64,000 bases of DNA from Lates calcarifer. Lineage: Eukaryota > Chordata > Actinopteri > Centropomidae. The stretch is from NCBI RefSeq assembly GCF_001640805.2, contig NC_066833.1:15934813-15998812 (forward strand), in the 5' to 3' direction. Positions 37,201 through 48,616 of the stretch are shown piece after piece; the first letter of the stretch is position 1; every line of letters starts with the position of its first letter. A program made the translations under genes and the position numbers. Below the pieces are notes generated by a model. It was not told the DNA's origin and searched no databases. It worked only from the letters and a program-made list of their open reading frames with translations.

Positions 37201-37894
37201 TCATTAGATTTAGCTAGATAAAGTGGTTGTGTATATCAATATTTCCTGCTGCTGTATTCATCTGTCTTGTGTTCTGTCTCTCTACAGGAGCCTGCAGTGC
37301 TTGTTGGGCCTTATTTAGCCTTTTGCTGATTGCCATTGTTGCTGCTGCTGCTGTATGGTACCTTTATAAATCTGGGAAACTCACAAGGTACCAAGAACAG
37401 TAGAAGTATAGTAGCACTGCATGTTTCATATAGGTCTTTAGGTGTATATTGATATATTGATTGATGGCTCCTTTTTCTAGGATGCCAGGGGGCACACGTG
37501 AGGAGATGCAAAAGGTCCGAAAAACCTCCAGCGGATCTGAAGAACCTCAAAGAGTAGAAGAAGAAGTAGAAGAAGAAGCTGATGAAACAGCAGTTGCGGT
37601 ACAAGAGACACAGGTAGAGGAAACACGTACAGTATTTCATTTGGTGAAATTTTATGTGTCTTCCTTTTTTTGCATTATTGCAGTTATTAGATGCATTTTA
37701 CAGCAGTAGTTGTAATTATGTTGTAGTACAGCACATTAAATGATGAATTATCAGCATTTCTTTACATTATTACAGCACTGTTTATGAAAGACAATAACTG
37801 AAAAACAGTTCCCATAACTCTCTGCAAACGGATTTGATATTGAATGCTGTTTTAATCAATTGTTTTGAATTGTCTGTCTTAGAGATCTCGTTGA
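26026..37894 (+). CDS. Nectin/PVR-like cell-adhesion receptor, copy B (intact, three Ig domains)
   Basis: Eight exons join in frame (1272 bases, 423 aa): 26026-26158, 28715-29056, 29161-29463, 31391-31484, 35153-35307, 37288-37387, 37481-37613, 37883-37894 (TGA). Residues 1-44 hold a hydrophobic signal segment ending CSSG. 45-158 form the V domain (VVLPCKL, QISWQ, LLDEGVYTC). 159-259 form the C domain, opening VPPVTSLS and including ATCTAAGSRPPAEVRW. 260-342 form the third Ig domain, split in phase 2 (SFRCVTEA, LNGLYQCEASN). About 346-368 is the membrane helix with a poly-alanine core. The tail is short and acidic and ends QETQRSR. Domain order and the split third domain match nectin/PVR genes, which mediate trans-adhesion and serve as ligands for CD226/TIGIT/CD96. 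The usual C-terminal afadin-binding motif is absent. If the donor at 37614 is skipped, the tail would instead run to a stop near 37709. Which nectin this is cannot be told here. Confidence 0.85.
26695..27720. repeat. Inverted repeat pair about 1 kb apart in intron 1 of nectin-like copy B
   Basis: The left arm (about 26695-26770) read in reverse gives ttttttgtgtgcatttcctg. The right arm (about 27650-27720) reads ttttttgcgtgcatttcctg. Both are preceded by an attccact-like block. Nothing similar is in intron 1 of copy A, so the unit may be an inserted element. Confidence 0.45.
28654..28705 (+). mobile_element. 52-bp retroposon tail inserted at the V-exon splice acceptor of copy B
   Basis: Copy A has the empty site gcatcttacag at 20050-20059. 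In copy B the same atcttac occurs at 28647-28653 and again at 28706-28712, flanking an insert that begins ttaatttccctgagggagtc and ends caataaagtctagtctctct. That is the 3' end typical of fish non-LTR elements plus a 7-base target duplication. The right-hand duplication now supplies the CAG acceptor, and the insert's CT-rich end supplies its pyrimidine tract. Confidence 0.8.
29690..30110 (+). mobile_element. Dispersed teleost repeat (agaggcagaaacctcgagca family)
   Basis: Contains ccatgagcaagcattaagca, aaacctcgagcagaaccaga, gttggcagccatctgcctca and a GA-rich segment, in the order of a common fish repeat. It lies in intron 3 of nectin-like copy B and is absent from copy A. Confidence 0.7.
31221..31251. 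repeat. T31 homopolymer
   Basis: An uninterrupted T tract about 140 bases before the exon-4 acceptor of copy B. Confidence 0.97.
31485..35152. other. Long intron 4 of nectin-like copy B
   Basis: The intron is 3.7 kb against 0.42 kb in copy A. It holds repeat-like tracts (for example 31860-32000 and 32695-32950) and several open frames of 65-101 codons without splice context or recognisable domains. I see no nested gene. Confidence 0.6.
32695..32950 (+). mobile_element. Dispersed teleost repeat (ggtcaaagattaaggtcact family)
   Basis: Contains gtcaagggtcactgtaacct, gacatctcaagaatgccttt, aaggaatttcttcagatggg and gtggtcaaagattaaggtca, all characteristic of one fish repeat family. Confidence 0.65.
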
Positions 37895-39294
37895 CAACTG
37901 TGAAAGCAACAAGAATTTGACTGCAAGCAATTAACACACCTTATTCCTGGCTCAGCTGATTACTGAACAGATGAAACAGTCCAGGTGCTGCATATAACTG
38001 TATACTCTCATCTTTAAACTGGATGGCTGATTTTGAAAGGGGAAGTCTGGTGAACTTACTTTCACTGTTACTGCCTCTGCTCGCTTTATAAACGACACAC
38101 ACCAATGGCGCTAGACTCATGTCCATATTTACACCAACAGCATTAACTGCTGATAATAGCAGATGATCATGCAGCACGTTTACATTCACTGAAGAAACCA
38201 GGTTAATTGTAGAAAACAGGTGACAGCAAAACATTAAATTGTTTTCATACAATGTGGAAATTACTAAATCAGAATATACATGCAGCAGGTGGAACGAAAC
38301 TAAGTGCATTTACCCAAATATTGAACTTAAGTTCTTTTTTTTTTTCTATTTTTTATATTATACTACTTTATACTTCTACTTCACTACATCCTATAGGGAA
38401 ATATGGAACTTTTTACTCCACTACATTAATTTGAAACCTAGTTACTTGTCACTTTTCAGATTTTACATAAAGGTTATATGATAAGCTTATGGAATACAAT
38501 GCATTGGTAAATAATAAAAACAAAAGGCAGTGTGGGTCCCTTGTCATGTTTCAACTCATGCTTGTGCATTAGTTGTTAGGAAAGAGATTTCTCAGATAGT
38601 TCCACTTAATTGAGAGTTTGAGGGGTAATTATCCAGAATTCATTCCCTTTTGTTCTACCCCACTGATGATCCCACAAATCCCCCTCCTCCCTTTTGGAGG
38701 AGTCTGACCCTTGATTACTACTGGACCAAACTAAAGTTGAAAATTAACCTTGATTAACCAAAGCAGTATTAACAATCTAATATTGTTAGATATTATAACA
38801 CATCAGTCACAATGGTCATTTTTCTGTGAGATGGGTATTTTTACATTTGACATTACAAGTACAGGTAGCAGATAATACTTTTCTACTTCTACTACTAGTA
38901 TTATTTCGCTGTTGTGTTAAGGTCAGAGCACCACTGGTTACTAAAATGTACATTTATGACTGTAAAAGAAATCAGATTACAGAAAACTGACTATAACCTG
39001 GTTCTTTCAATGCATGTAAACATACTGATGGCCAAGACATTGTTCATGAGAAATTTAAACAGAAAACTTAGAAAATAGAATGAAAGCCTGGTAATATTGT
39101 GGTTGTGAAGGCTCAACACTCAGAGAAGCAGTTTAAGAAGTGTATTTGCCAATTCAGCAACACGCACCCACAGAAAATGCACTGTAAATAAAGAAAACAC
39201 AAGCAAAAGCAGAAATTTCATACAAATATATCACCTGCATCACTTTTCTTTTTTTTGTAATTGCAGTGATTCCAGTTTTTCCAGTTTTGTAGTG

Positions 39295-39330
39295 TAATAA
39301 TACTAATAATACAACAACAACAACAACAAC

Positions 39331-39373
<43 letters not shown>

Positions 39374-39374
39374 G
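39295..39374. repeat. AAC then AAT compound microsatellite
   Basis: Runs of CAA units followed by about 17 AAT units. Confidence 0.95.
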
Positions 39375-39771
39375 TACCAGAAAAAATAAAAATGGTACAC
39401 TTGTCTACACCATTACATCTGAAGACATTTGGGGTGGTGTGGTGATATGGGTTAGTGTAGCGTTGTGTTAGTGCTGCCTAAGCACACATTCATCTGTATA
39501 AATATTTTAGTCATTGATGTCACTCCAAAGGTGGGATTACACTGGCCATAAACAATCAGTGCTATGCGCTGCTAAATTTCTGAACCTGTGAAGCATGACT
39601 TTAAATATTCTGCTGCTACTAGGTTACCATGTAAAGGCTGAAATGGCAAAAATGCCATAAGACAGTATGTCTTCTTTGGAATTTCTTCAACTGTTTTAAC
39701 AAGGTCGGGGGAAAAAACATGTTATCTTTATCAGTGTATTACCTGTTGTATTTTTAGTTCCTAAGTTGTGA

Positions 39772-40045
39772 CTGGCAGCACGGTGGTGCAGTGGTTAGCA
39801 CTGTTGCCTCACAGCAAGAAGGTTATGGGTTCGCCCGGGCCTTTTCTGTGTGGATTTTGCATGTTCTCCCTGTGCCTGCGTAGGTTCTTTCTGGGTAGTC
39901 GGGCTTCCCCCCCACAGTCCAAAGACATGCAGCTTAGGTTAACTAAATCTAAATTGTCCATAAGTGTGAATGTGAGTGTGACTGGTTGTTTGTCTATATG
40001 TGTTGGCCCTGCGATGGACTGGCGATCCATACAGGGTGTGTACAT
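39772..40045 (+). mobile_element. Dispersed teleost repeat, near-complete copy, forward
   Basis: Opens ggcagcacggtggtgcagtg and contains ttgcatgttctccctgtgcc, gtccaaagacatgcagctta and gcgatggactggcgatccat; same family as 9691-10005. Confidence 0.85.
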
Positions 40046-40289
40046 GCGTACATGTTGTGACTGAAGTTCTGTGTCCCTGCAGAAAATTAGTGTTCTGTTG
40101 TTTAAACAGTACTGCATGTTCTTGTAAATCTGTCCTGACAACCTGTTCCTACAATTTTGCTGATCAGTCTGACAAAGAAACACATCTAGGTCCACACTGG
40201 GTATGTGAATGTTAGCTTGGTAGAGTGTGTGTTATGGCTTGTCCGTAGTCAAATCAAGTATGGCCAGATTAGCACCTCTGTGAGACAGC

Positions 40290-40450
40290 ATTACTGCATG
40301 TTAATATCAGCATGCTAACATGTTCACAATCATAAGGTAAATTTTGTGAAGTTTAGGAGGTACTGTTCGCCATGTTGACCACCTTGCTTTAGCTTTAGCT
40401 TTAGATAATTAACAGTAGTCACAAAGCATTAAGTGTTTGACTAGCCAAGA
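40290..40450. repeat. Probable dispersed repeat of the 'catgctaacatgttcac' type
   Basis: Contains atatcagcatgctaacatgt, tgttcgccatgttgaccacc and repeated agcttt steps, resembling a frequent fish repeat. The boundaries are uncertain. Confidence 0.45.
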
Positions 40451-42486
40451 TTACAATCCCCTCTGCTTCTAGTGCAGCTAAAAATGAGTGGTTATTTAGG
40501 GTAAACAAGTTATATTACATTTGTAATCAGTCTAATTGTTGTTAATTGACTAGCACCTAAAATGTATAAACCTGCTAATAGCACTAGAGGAAACATTAGG
40601 GGCCCACTAAAGTTATTAAAATACTTCATCTGGGGACACCCAAGCTGGTGTAAATCTAAGAAGCAGAGGTGACATTTCACATCACTATTGGAACTAAAAA
40701 TAAAAAGTGATTACCATTCGTCCTCTTTAAATCAGAGGACCACTAAAGACAATGGGATTCATCAGTGTGTGTTCATGGTAATCTAACCACCAAGTGTTGG
40801 ACTGACCAAAATTTAGTTTTTAGATTTAGTCTTAGTCTTGAGATTAGTCAAATGCATTTTAGTCATAGTCAGACTCATCCTTGGTAGCTTTAGTTATACA
40901 AGCTGTGTGTTTTTAGAGCTGTAAACCTGAAATCTTCATGTTCATGTGTTCTCTAATCCAGTGTGGTGTGTGGGTTATAGATCACTGACTCTTCTTTAAT
41001 AATCTTCTTACACAGCCTTAAATCATTAATGGATAGGGTGTCAGTCATTCATTTTCATTTAGGTTTTAGAATAGAACAACCCTAATTAATGCTATATTTC
41101 TCACACTGTTGATTTTTTTTTATGACTTTTGTGTGCCTTCTCATTTTTAGCTTTTTCATTGCTTGTTTTAAATTATCTTCTGTTGACTAGACTAATGTAG
41201 CCTTTACCTTACAATTTATTGTGATTAAAAGAAAAATATTAAAAATGCCTCAGGCTCACTGAACTCAAGTATTTCTGTATTTAGGCCTGCAGTGTGTACT
41301 TTACACACACACCCATGCTTGACAGCTGCAGTATTTCAGCCCTGCAGTATGTATTTAACCAACTGAACAAAAATACACACCACACTATGGAAAAAAAAAT
41401 TCAGCACAGACCAGAGTGCTCTGGATTAGCCACTATCATGTGGGTGAAAACAGCAGCCATCACAAGGCCAGTCTACTATCTTGTTGCATAAGAAAGAATG
41501 ACTACACTCAGGTGTAACTCTGCAAAAGTTAAATCAGCCAAAAACTGATTTGGGAGTAGAAAGTACCCGTCACACTGTTCAACTCGCACCATTTGAATGT
41601 TAGGTTCACATTTTTCTTAATGAGAGTTCCTGTCCAAACAGGCTGAGTTGGCTCAGATTTCTTAGGTATCTCACCTGCTGCATTGGACACATTTTGCAGC
41701 AGAGGCTGAGATATGATTTCAACAGTTTTTTTAATTAAAAAAAAAATAATAATTGTGTCGTCTGTGTAATACTAAATTACTAAATACCCCATGAAATTTA
41801 ACCACCATTGCTATTATTTATTAATTCATTAAGAATCTGAGCTCAACTGAATATACTGAACCTCAGCCAGTCCTCACTTATCTCTTTTCTTTGAAGCGTC
41901 CTTACCATTCATTTTTTAAAAACAGTTTTCTGTGTTTTGTATTCACTATGGTTACTTACAGCAACAGGATACTCTCTACTGTTTGATATTTTATAACTGA
42001 ATTTCATTCAAATTATACTTACTTATAAGAAATAACAAAGAAATGACATTTTACATTCGCCTGCAGTAACCTCAAGTAAAAAATAACATGTCAGATAAGT
42101 TCAGTTGCTACTAACATCACAGCCACCTGCATTGCTGCAGTTTATTCAGATGAGACCATGAAATGCCAAATACTGTGGTTTTCCTGAGTGGTTTATGGTT
42201 ACCTTCACCTAACAACTGATACAGGTGCTCTGTTTTCCATCAACCCTTGCAGCTTCCATATAAAAGCTTATGCCAGTAGAATGAAAAATGGAAAAAGCTG
42301 CTTCCACTGTTTGGTTTTCCCTCTGTAACTCTTCTGTTACAAAACTGTTCTGTGTCAACACATTCCACATTCCAAAGAGTTTTATTTAAAAAAATCCACA
42401 GGGAACTATCACCTGATTCTACAGGTCATCTCAGCTCAGTAAAAAATGTTTGAATAGGAAACTGCTAACACATTTACCATAACAAC

Positions 42487-42492
42487 TTTATT
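42487..42492 (-). other. Poly(A) signal of the minus-strand single-V receptor
   Basis: TTTATT on the plus strand is AATAAA on the minus strand, about 200 bases after the receptor's stop codon, giving a compact 3' UTR. Confidence 0.5.
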
Positions 42493-42694
42493 AGGTGATG
42501 CAGCTTTTAAGCAATGATTATGCTCTTCATTACATATAGTATATGTCTTAAGAAAGCAGAGATTAAAAGTTTTCATAATATAAGTAAGGTTTTCTTTGGT
42601 TGTAGTTGCAGTGCTCATTTGCCATGTACCTCCAGCCCCCCCCGTCCTTTTTGCAGTCTCCTTCCCTTTCTGGATTTCTGGATTGCACGTAATA

Positions 42695-44370
42695 TCAAAA
42701 AGCTCTGGGCTTGTAGTGATGAGGCTGACAATGTCTGTGCTGTCGACTACGATTAGTTTCCAGGCAATTCTCATAAATATCCTCTGTTTCCTCCTGACAT
42801 TGAAAAAACAGGAAAAGAGCAAAAATGGATCACTTGACATCACAGCTCACACTTTGTACAGTCGGCTCAGATTGAGCTCAGTCTCAGTCGCAGAGCATAT
42901 CCAGATAGAAATAGATTTTACTTGACTTTGTTGGTATGTTCCAAGTTGAGAAATCTAAGAGATGATCATTTTTGTACTTACCATTTCTGCAGTGGGAGCC
43001 TGACTGCTGTTTCTGTAAAGGAGAGTGACAGCGTAATGCCATTAGCCAAACATCTGAATGAGCATGTGGTCACACAATGACAGGAAGCACAGCAGCTTAC
43101 CTCGCACGCCGATTGTAAACTCTTCGCAGAATGGTCAAAGCAAATATAAAGATCAGGCAACATGTGCAAGGAACAATAACTGACACAATAATCATCAGCT
43201 TATTCCAGTTTTCAGTCTCTTTGTGCTCTGGGAGGGGAAAAAAGAGATGTTTGTAACCTGTGCCACACTTGTAACACGAGTTTAAGTTTTGTGCACAAAA
43301 GATGACTTTCATAAAGGAAGTACTCTCATGTCCTGTGGACTCTCAAAATACCCTGAGCACTAACACTGTACTCCATTATAGTATTATGTTTAGTTATATG
43401 TAATATTTTAACTTAATTTTAAACCAACATTATGTTTAAGCAGGCTCCTCTGGGGTTTTAGTGACTAGAGATCTAAAATGTGTATTGTATAAACTGCCCT
43501 CAAAGATTCTGTTTGCTGTTGCCACACACGTTGTTTATGTTAAGTCTAATCTTAATCTTCTAATATGGTAAGCACACCTGTAATTACAATCAGCTCCCAG
43601 GTCTGTTTCCATGTTCCAGTTTCCGTAGCTGTGTCGCAGGTGTAGTTTCCTATATGAGACTCCTGGAGACTCTCTATGATCAGTGCGTACAGTTGGCTCT
43701 CTGACTTAGACATGTTTATGTTAAGGCTGTTAGCTTTTTCATTGACGTATGTTTCAGTTGGTGGTTTAAAGCTGATCAGAGTAACTCCATTTAGTCTCCA
43801 TGTCAGCTGTTGGAGTGTGTTGATTGAATTGTTGTTACAGTGCATGCTCACACTGCTGCCAGCCACCTCTGAGATGATGTCCCCTTCTAAGAGGAAAAGT
43901 TCAAATGGTAGATTTAATTTTGCACAACAACCATGTTGTCACAATTTTCTTGCAGTACAGTTAAAGGAGCAGTTTGACATTTTGGGAACTATATCAGTTT
44001 GCTTTCTTGCTGAGAGTTAGACCAGAAGATCAATACTGCTGTTACGTGCTTGGTAAGTATGAAGCCACCGATGGCAGCTAGTTATCTTAACTCAGCAAGA
44101 AGACTGGAAACGGAGAAACGGTGAGCCGTGCTCTTCATAAGCTCACCAGTGAACCTTTATATCTCATTTGTTGGATACAGAACAACAACTGAGGTTTAAA
44201 AACAACTATTTTGTTCATAGAGAAAAGTAAATAACCATATTTCCCAAAATGTCATTGTCAGAGTATTGGTATTGTAAATTCATTTTACCTGCCGGTGAGA
44301 AAATCCAGAACACACAACATATCAGAGATGTTGCCTTGTTGGTGCTCAAATATCTAGAGAGATATTCCAT
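42695..44370 (-). CDS. Single V-type Ig receptor with CD226-like tyrosine tail motif
   Basis: Five coding exons on the minus strand join in frame (648 bases, 215 aa): 44370-44289 signal peptide, 43886-43578 Ig, 43227-43101 membrane, 43012-42982, 42793-42695 (TGA). Phases are 1, 1, 2, 0. Residues 28-130 form the V domain, with SVSMHC, QLTWRLNG and HIGNYTC, then a TETGTWKQTW end that resembles the G-strand region of CD226/TIGIT. About 136-160 is the membrane segment (MIIVSVIVPCTCCLIFIFAL), followed by RRVYNRRAR. The tail carries EETEDIYENC, a YxN Grb2-type site in the acidic context of the CD226 tail motif. A 5' non-coding exon ends at a GTAAGT donor (44702/44701), and the coding exon has its own acceptor at 44376-44377. 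The family call is inference; exon borders and frame are direct. Confidence 0.8.
43955..44175 (+). mobile_element. Dispersed teleost SINE-like repeat in intron 1 of the minus-strand receptor
   Basis: Contains agttaaaggagcagtttgac, ttttgggaactatatcagtt, ctttcttgctgagagttaga, ccagaagatcaatactgctg and agactggaaacggagaaacg in the order of a very common fish repeat. Confidence 0.75.
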
Positions 44371-44910
44371 TGCACCTTGAAACAAAGACAAACAAAGTTT
44401 TACTGTAAACATTATGCCTATATGGGTTTATAACATAATTAATCAGAAAATAGAGTTTGATAGTTGTGAGTGATCCTATCCCCAAATGTTTTATTTTTAC
44501 TAAACTTATTTAAGCACAAGATCCCTACTGAGATTAAAGTAAAGAGTGCCCTGGCCAACAAGGCATTAACAAAAAGAAAGAAAAACACAAGATATGTAAA
44601 AAGATCGACAAAACATATGACTGTTGACTCATGAATAAAAATGCCACTAAGAATCTTCCAGATCATGTCATGTGAAAAATATAGGAACTATACCTACTTA
44701 CCGGTGGTGAGTATCTGTGCTGTTTGTCTCGTTTTCTCGTTCTAAGTTCCTTAACTGTAAACCACAGCTTTAATTTAATGTTACTAGGCTAACAACTGAC
44801 AAAAATATAGATATATTTAAGAGTAATAGTAGTATCTTACATCTCTGTTTATGACAGTGTATTCAAGTTCAAACTGGTCAGGCCCCCCACACCCACAGCA
44901 GAAACTGTTT

Positions 44911-44924
44911 CCACACAGGAAGTG
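44911..44924 (-). promoter_or_regulatory. RUNX/ETS-like composite upstream of the minus-strand receptor
   Basis: CCACACAGGAAGTG joins a RUNX-type CCACA to an ETS-type GGAAGTG, about 210 bases upstream of the non-coding exon's donor. It is the same motif pairing as before the three plus-strand single-V genes, in a different arrangement. Function is inferred. Confidence 0.4.
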
Positions 44925-45645
44925 AATATTTAGATGTACTTTGGTGTCCTGTGGCTGCACAAGAGAGGTTACCATCTCTTAAAAGTTGCAGAACCGGTTG
45001 TGAGCCTTTACTGAAGATCTTTGCTGAATACATTTGTTGCAGAGATTTTTGTCTGACACTGTTCATATGACCTCAAGAGCGCGAGAGGCCTCAGATCACA
45101 TTAACTGTTGTCATTTTCTTTTTCATGTTTGAAAATGTACAAAAATATCCTATGATGGAAAATAGAATGGACCTTGTATCTTCTTTGCAATGACTCTGTG
45201 TTCCTCGAAAATGAAAATGCTTGGTTTGATTTGCATTTGAATTTGAGATATGTCACATCCGCCCTTATGGAATGAAAATGAAATATGAGTGCATCTTTGC
45301 ATGTAGACAAAGGCAGCATTATCTGGTAGACTGTACAGTGGTTCCATTGTCTGTCTGTCTTGGTGCATAGTTGTAGCTGACAGCCCAGTACTGCTATGGC
45401 AACACATAATCCCCCACCCCCACCCATTAGGTGTTTTAGCACAAATCCTAATGCATCATAGTTCCAAAACCCCATCATCCTCAGACAGGTTGGTCTGCTT
45501 CATCTGGGGCTTTCCCAACCATGATGTTATGGTCTAAATTTGGCTTTTTAGACCAATGACTCTTACCTTTGAGGGTTTAGGCATTCTTTCTTGGCTAAAA
45601 GAAAAAAGAAAAAAATGTTATTATGAATGCTGAATCTCAGAATTA

Positions 45646-45674
45646 CATATAATATAATATAATATAATATAATA
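45646..45674. repeat. AATAT pentanucleotide repeat
   Basis: Five to six ataat/aatat units. Confidence 0.85.
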
Positions 45675-46805
45675 CCACATTGATCCAGCTTCTCAAATCG
45701 ATACAAACTTTGTCCCTGTGTTCTGCACTGTTTAATCTTAAACATGTCTCTAAACAAAGACAGAAAAGCCATGTGGTGCAGGAATAAAAAATACCTTTTA
45801 CAATACTGCCCCTTAGTGGAGATTTAATACTTGAATGTTCCCTATGTTTTCTACACATCCTGTTGTTACCAAACATATTTCATGAAACTGAGTACACACC
45901 CGTGCGTGTTGATGTTGCCTCCCTCAGTCCAACAATCACATATTGGGTAATATGCACATTTATTGCCCACAGATATGACTGAGGTTTCCTGTTTCCTGTG
46001 TCTTAGACCTTTGACAGACATTTCTGGAGATATAAAATCTAACTGATCAAGAATCAGTAGTGATGAGTAATTAGGCGCATTACTCCACTAAATTAACTGA
46101 AGTCAATAGTTACTTTGCAGATCCAGAATAATAATGGAAAATATAATAATCAAATAAATTATGATGTATTATAACAGTTTAAATAAGACTCACAAACTAC
46201 CCAGCATATATAAAGAAGTTAAAATTAGTCCAACCTTTACCAGCTTTTTAATTTTTTTTACCCTGAGTTGAGTTCAGTGCCATAGCTTGTTTGTGAATGG
46301 GTGTGTGTCTGTTTGTACATTTGTGGTGTTTAGTTGTGTGTGTATTTCTGGGTGCGTGTCTTGCAGAGAAACACTGACACAAGACTTCTAGACCACGTGT
46401 GACTTTTTATTGCGTTGGTTCACATTCCAAAAGAAGATACTGCCACACATCTATCAGCAAAGAAGACTACAAGTTAGTAAAAACGATTTTTTTTCTTTCC
46501 AAAGATTAATCTTGTCTTCTTACAAACATACAGGCGATGCAACATTCTTAAAATACAAAAAGTCATACGTTACCAGTCATATCGATGTACACAAGGACCA
46601 GTATCATGCTTTGATTGAGACACTGTTAAATGTTAAAGTATTCAAAACTTTGGTGATTCATTGAAGGCGCTCTTTAATTCATATTCCACAGCATTAGATT
46701 ATGGGAGGCAAAGGGATGGCTGGGGGTCACAAATGGGTCAAAGCTGCCTTCTCTTTCAGAGTTTCTCTATAGCCGTTTGATCATACCCCCAAGACCAACA
46801 CTGTG

Positions 46806-46806
<1 letters not shown>

Positions 46807-46843
<37 letters not shown>
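46807..46843. repeat. TG microsatellite
   Basis: About 18 uninterrupted TG units. Confidence 0.95.
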
Positions 46844-46845
<2 letters not shown>

Positions 46846-48131
46846 ATGAGGATAAGCTTGCACCGTATGTGTGTGTTCATGCCTGCAAAAATGCAACTTT
46901 ATGCACTAATGTCTTCTTAACATCATTAAATTTTCATGTTAATACATGTTAAGCTGCAAATAGAGACGTGTCTATGTGCGTGGGTGGGTGGAAGGGTGTG
47001 TGTGTGTGTGCGTGCTAAGGGGCTGCGTACAGAAACGAAACTCGGATTTAAAAAAAAAAAAAAAAGCAAATAAAACATCAAGTTCACATAGGTCCCAGAG
47101 CGATATAAGCACTTGCTACAATCTTACAACATTTGAGAACATAGATTTACGGATAAGGCACAGGAAATCATACAGTGACAGCTGTTTGAATAAACAAAGC
47201 CAGAGAATATGAGAGGCAGATTCGTGATAAACCTAAGGCATACTTTAAGGCTTAATGCACTTTGTATTAAAATACTTGCTAATGATTTGCAAAGAAATTC
47301 ATCTTCTTTACTCAGATAGATGCACAATACCACAGCATGGGCATTTTCTGTCTTTATTGGGTTTGTGAGATTAAACCAGTCTTGTAATCACAATTAGACC
47401 TTGGGTGATTCCTCTAGACAGTGAAATAACTAAAAACAGCTGTTCTGCACATTATGTACATTATTAGACATGAGATAGGGCATTATGTACAGGGGGAGTT
47501 GCCCCTAGTTGTTTGTTTCTCTCTGAATTTGAAAGCATGTCACAACTATTGTGTTTTTCTTGCGGGTTGAGGACCTAATATGGTCGCATAAAATCAAGTA
47601 GAACGATTTTTTCACAGCCAGGTCAAGGATGCTTGTTTTCATTGATGAGTGCAGTTTCTTTTATTGTCTCGCCTCCAACAATACTTTGTGCTGATGGTGC
47701 ATGATCTTTATCGCCCGGACGCCTGTTTGTACAGCACGAAAAGAGAGGATTTGGCCTGAGGTCGCTACTATAGTTCATTCTCTGATAGGGCAAAATGAGC
47801 CCTGTTCTCGCTCCCATGGACAACTGATATCACAGTACAGAGTTCTACTTAAAAGCTACAAAACATAAGCAAATCTAAAATGCAGAGATTCACATTGAAA
47901 AAGACATTCAACATGTGGTCTTTTTTTGTTTGTTTGTGTTGTTTTGTTTTTGTTTTTCCTTCACTAACTCAGCTCTGGCTGTGCTACCTGGTATATAAAC
48001 ATGAAAAGGAGAGAAATGCTCTGAAATTCATGCACATCTCTCTTCACTTGAAAGAATCCTGTGTAAATGGATGCATAGATGAGGTGTTATGAGGGTTAAA
48101 GGCCTTACACAGAGTAAACCTCTGAATGTGC

Positions 48132-48168
48132 AAAAAAAAAAAAGAAAGAAAGAAAGAAAGAAAGAAAG
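48132..48168. repeat. AAAG microsatellite after a poly-A run
   Basis: An A run followed by about seven AAAG units. Confidence 0.95.
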
Positions 48169-48610
48169 GTATGCTCTTCTTAACCTGAAAATGGACTTTT
48201 CTTCTTCTTCTCATAGAGCTGTACCAGCACTTCATTGTGTGATTTGTCTATACGAGAGCCCTCTCACCTGCAACTTTTGTGGCCATATGCTGCTTTTGCA
48301 GTATGCCACTGTCTGAATGGGAATGAAAGTCAGTGCCTAACTACAGCGAAATTACTGATTTGCAGACACACGAGTATATTTTAACTCTCTTTTCCCTATC
48401 TACCCAAACCCCATGTAAAAATGTTTAATCCTCCATTGTATATGATTAAAACTCTTTCAATAGAAAAAGATGTTTCTAAAAATTGAACATGGATTTTCAT
48501 CAAGTAAAAACATTTCCCCCCTGCATGTGTCCTTTCCACATTTTTAAATATAAGAACACGCTTAATAAAAAACCTACACCTCCCCTCTTTGACCTCTACT
48601 TTTTATGATA

Positions 48611-48616
48611 TTTATT
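48611..48616 (-). other. Nearest downstream poly(A) signal for gja8
   Basis: TTTATT on the plus strand (AATAAA on the minus) about 215 bases after the gja8 stop codon. Confidence 0.35.

Larger units (their letters stand above)
37895..42486. other. Region between the nectin-like duplication and the minus-strand receptor; repeat remnants, no gene found
   Basis: It begins with the 3' UTR and flank of nectin-like copy B; possible AATAAA signals lie at 38513-38518 and 39187 onward. It holds the ACTTTTACTT-type repeat (about 38300-38480), an AAC/AAT microsatellite, a forward dispersed repeat at 39.8-40.0 kb and the end of duplication unit B near 40.73 kb. 40.75-42.48 kb shows nothing I recognise. 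Confidence 0.55.
44925..48610. other. Intergenic region between the receptor and gja8; no coding exon found
   Basis: No splice-flanked exon was recognised. Minus-strand AATAAA signals at about 47661, 47353 and 46406 would allow alternative long 3' UTRs for gja8, but this cannot be confirmed without transcripts. It includes TG and AAAG microsatellites. Confidence 0.5.

Noticed and set aside
39825..39840. tRNA-like B box (gggttcgcccg)
   Set aside because: It is part of the dispersed teleost repeat at 39772-40045; no tRNA cloverleaf or A box is present at the right spacing.
42860..42981. A 27-base intron after 42982 leading into an ISQLGTYQQ frame
   Set aside because: The intron would be too short to splice. 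The acceptor at 42794-42795 gives a normal 188-base intron and a sensible tail.
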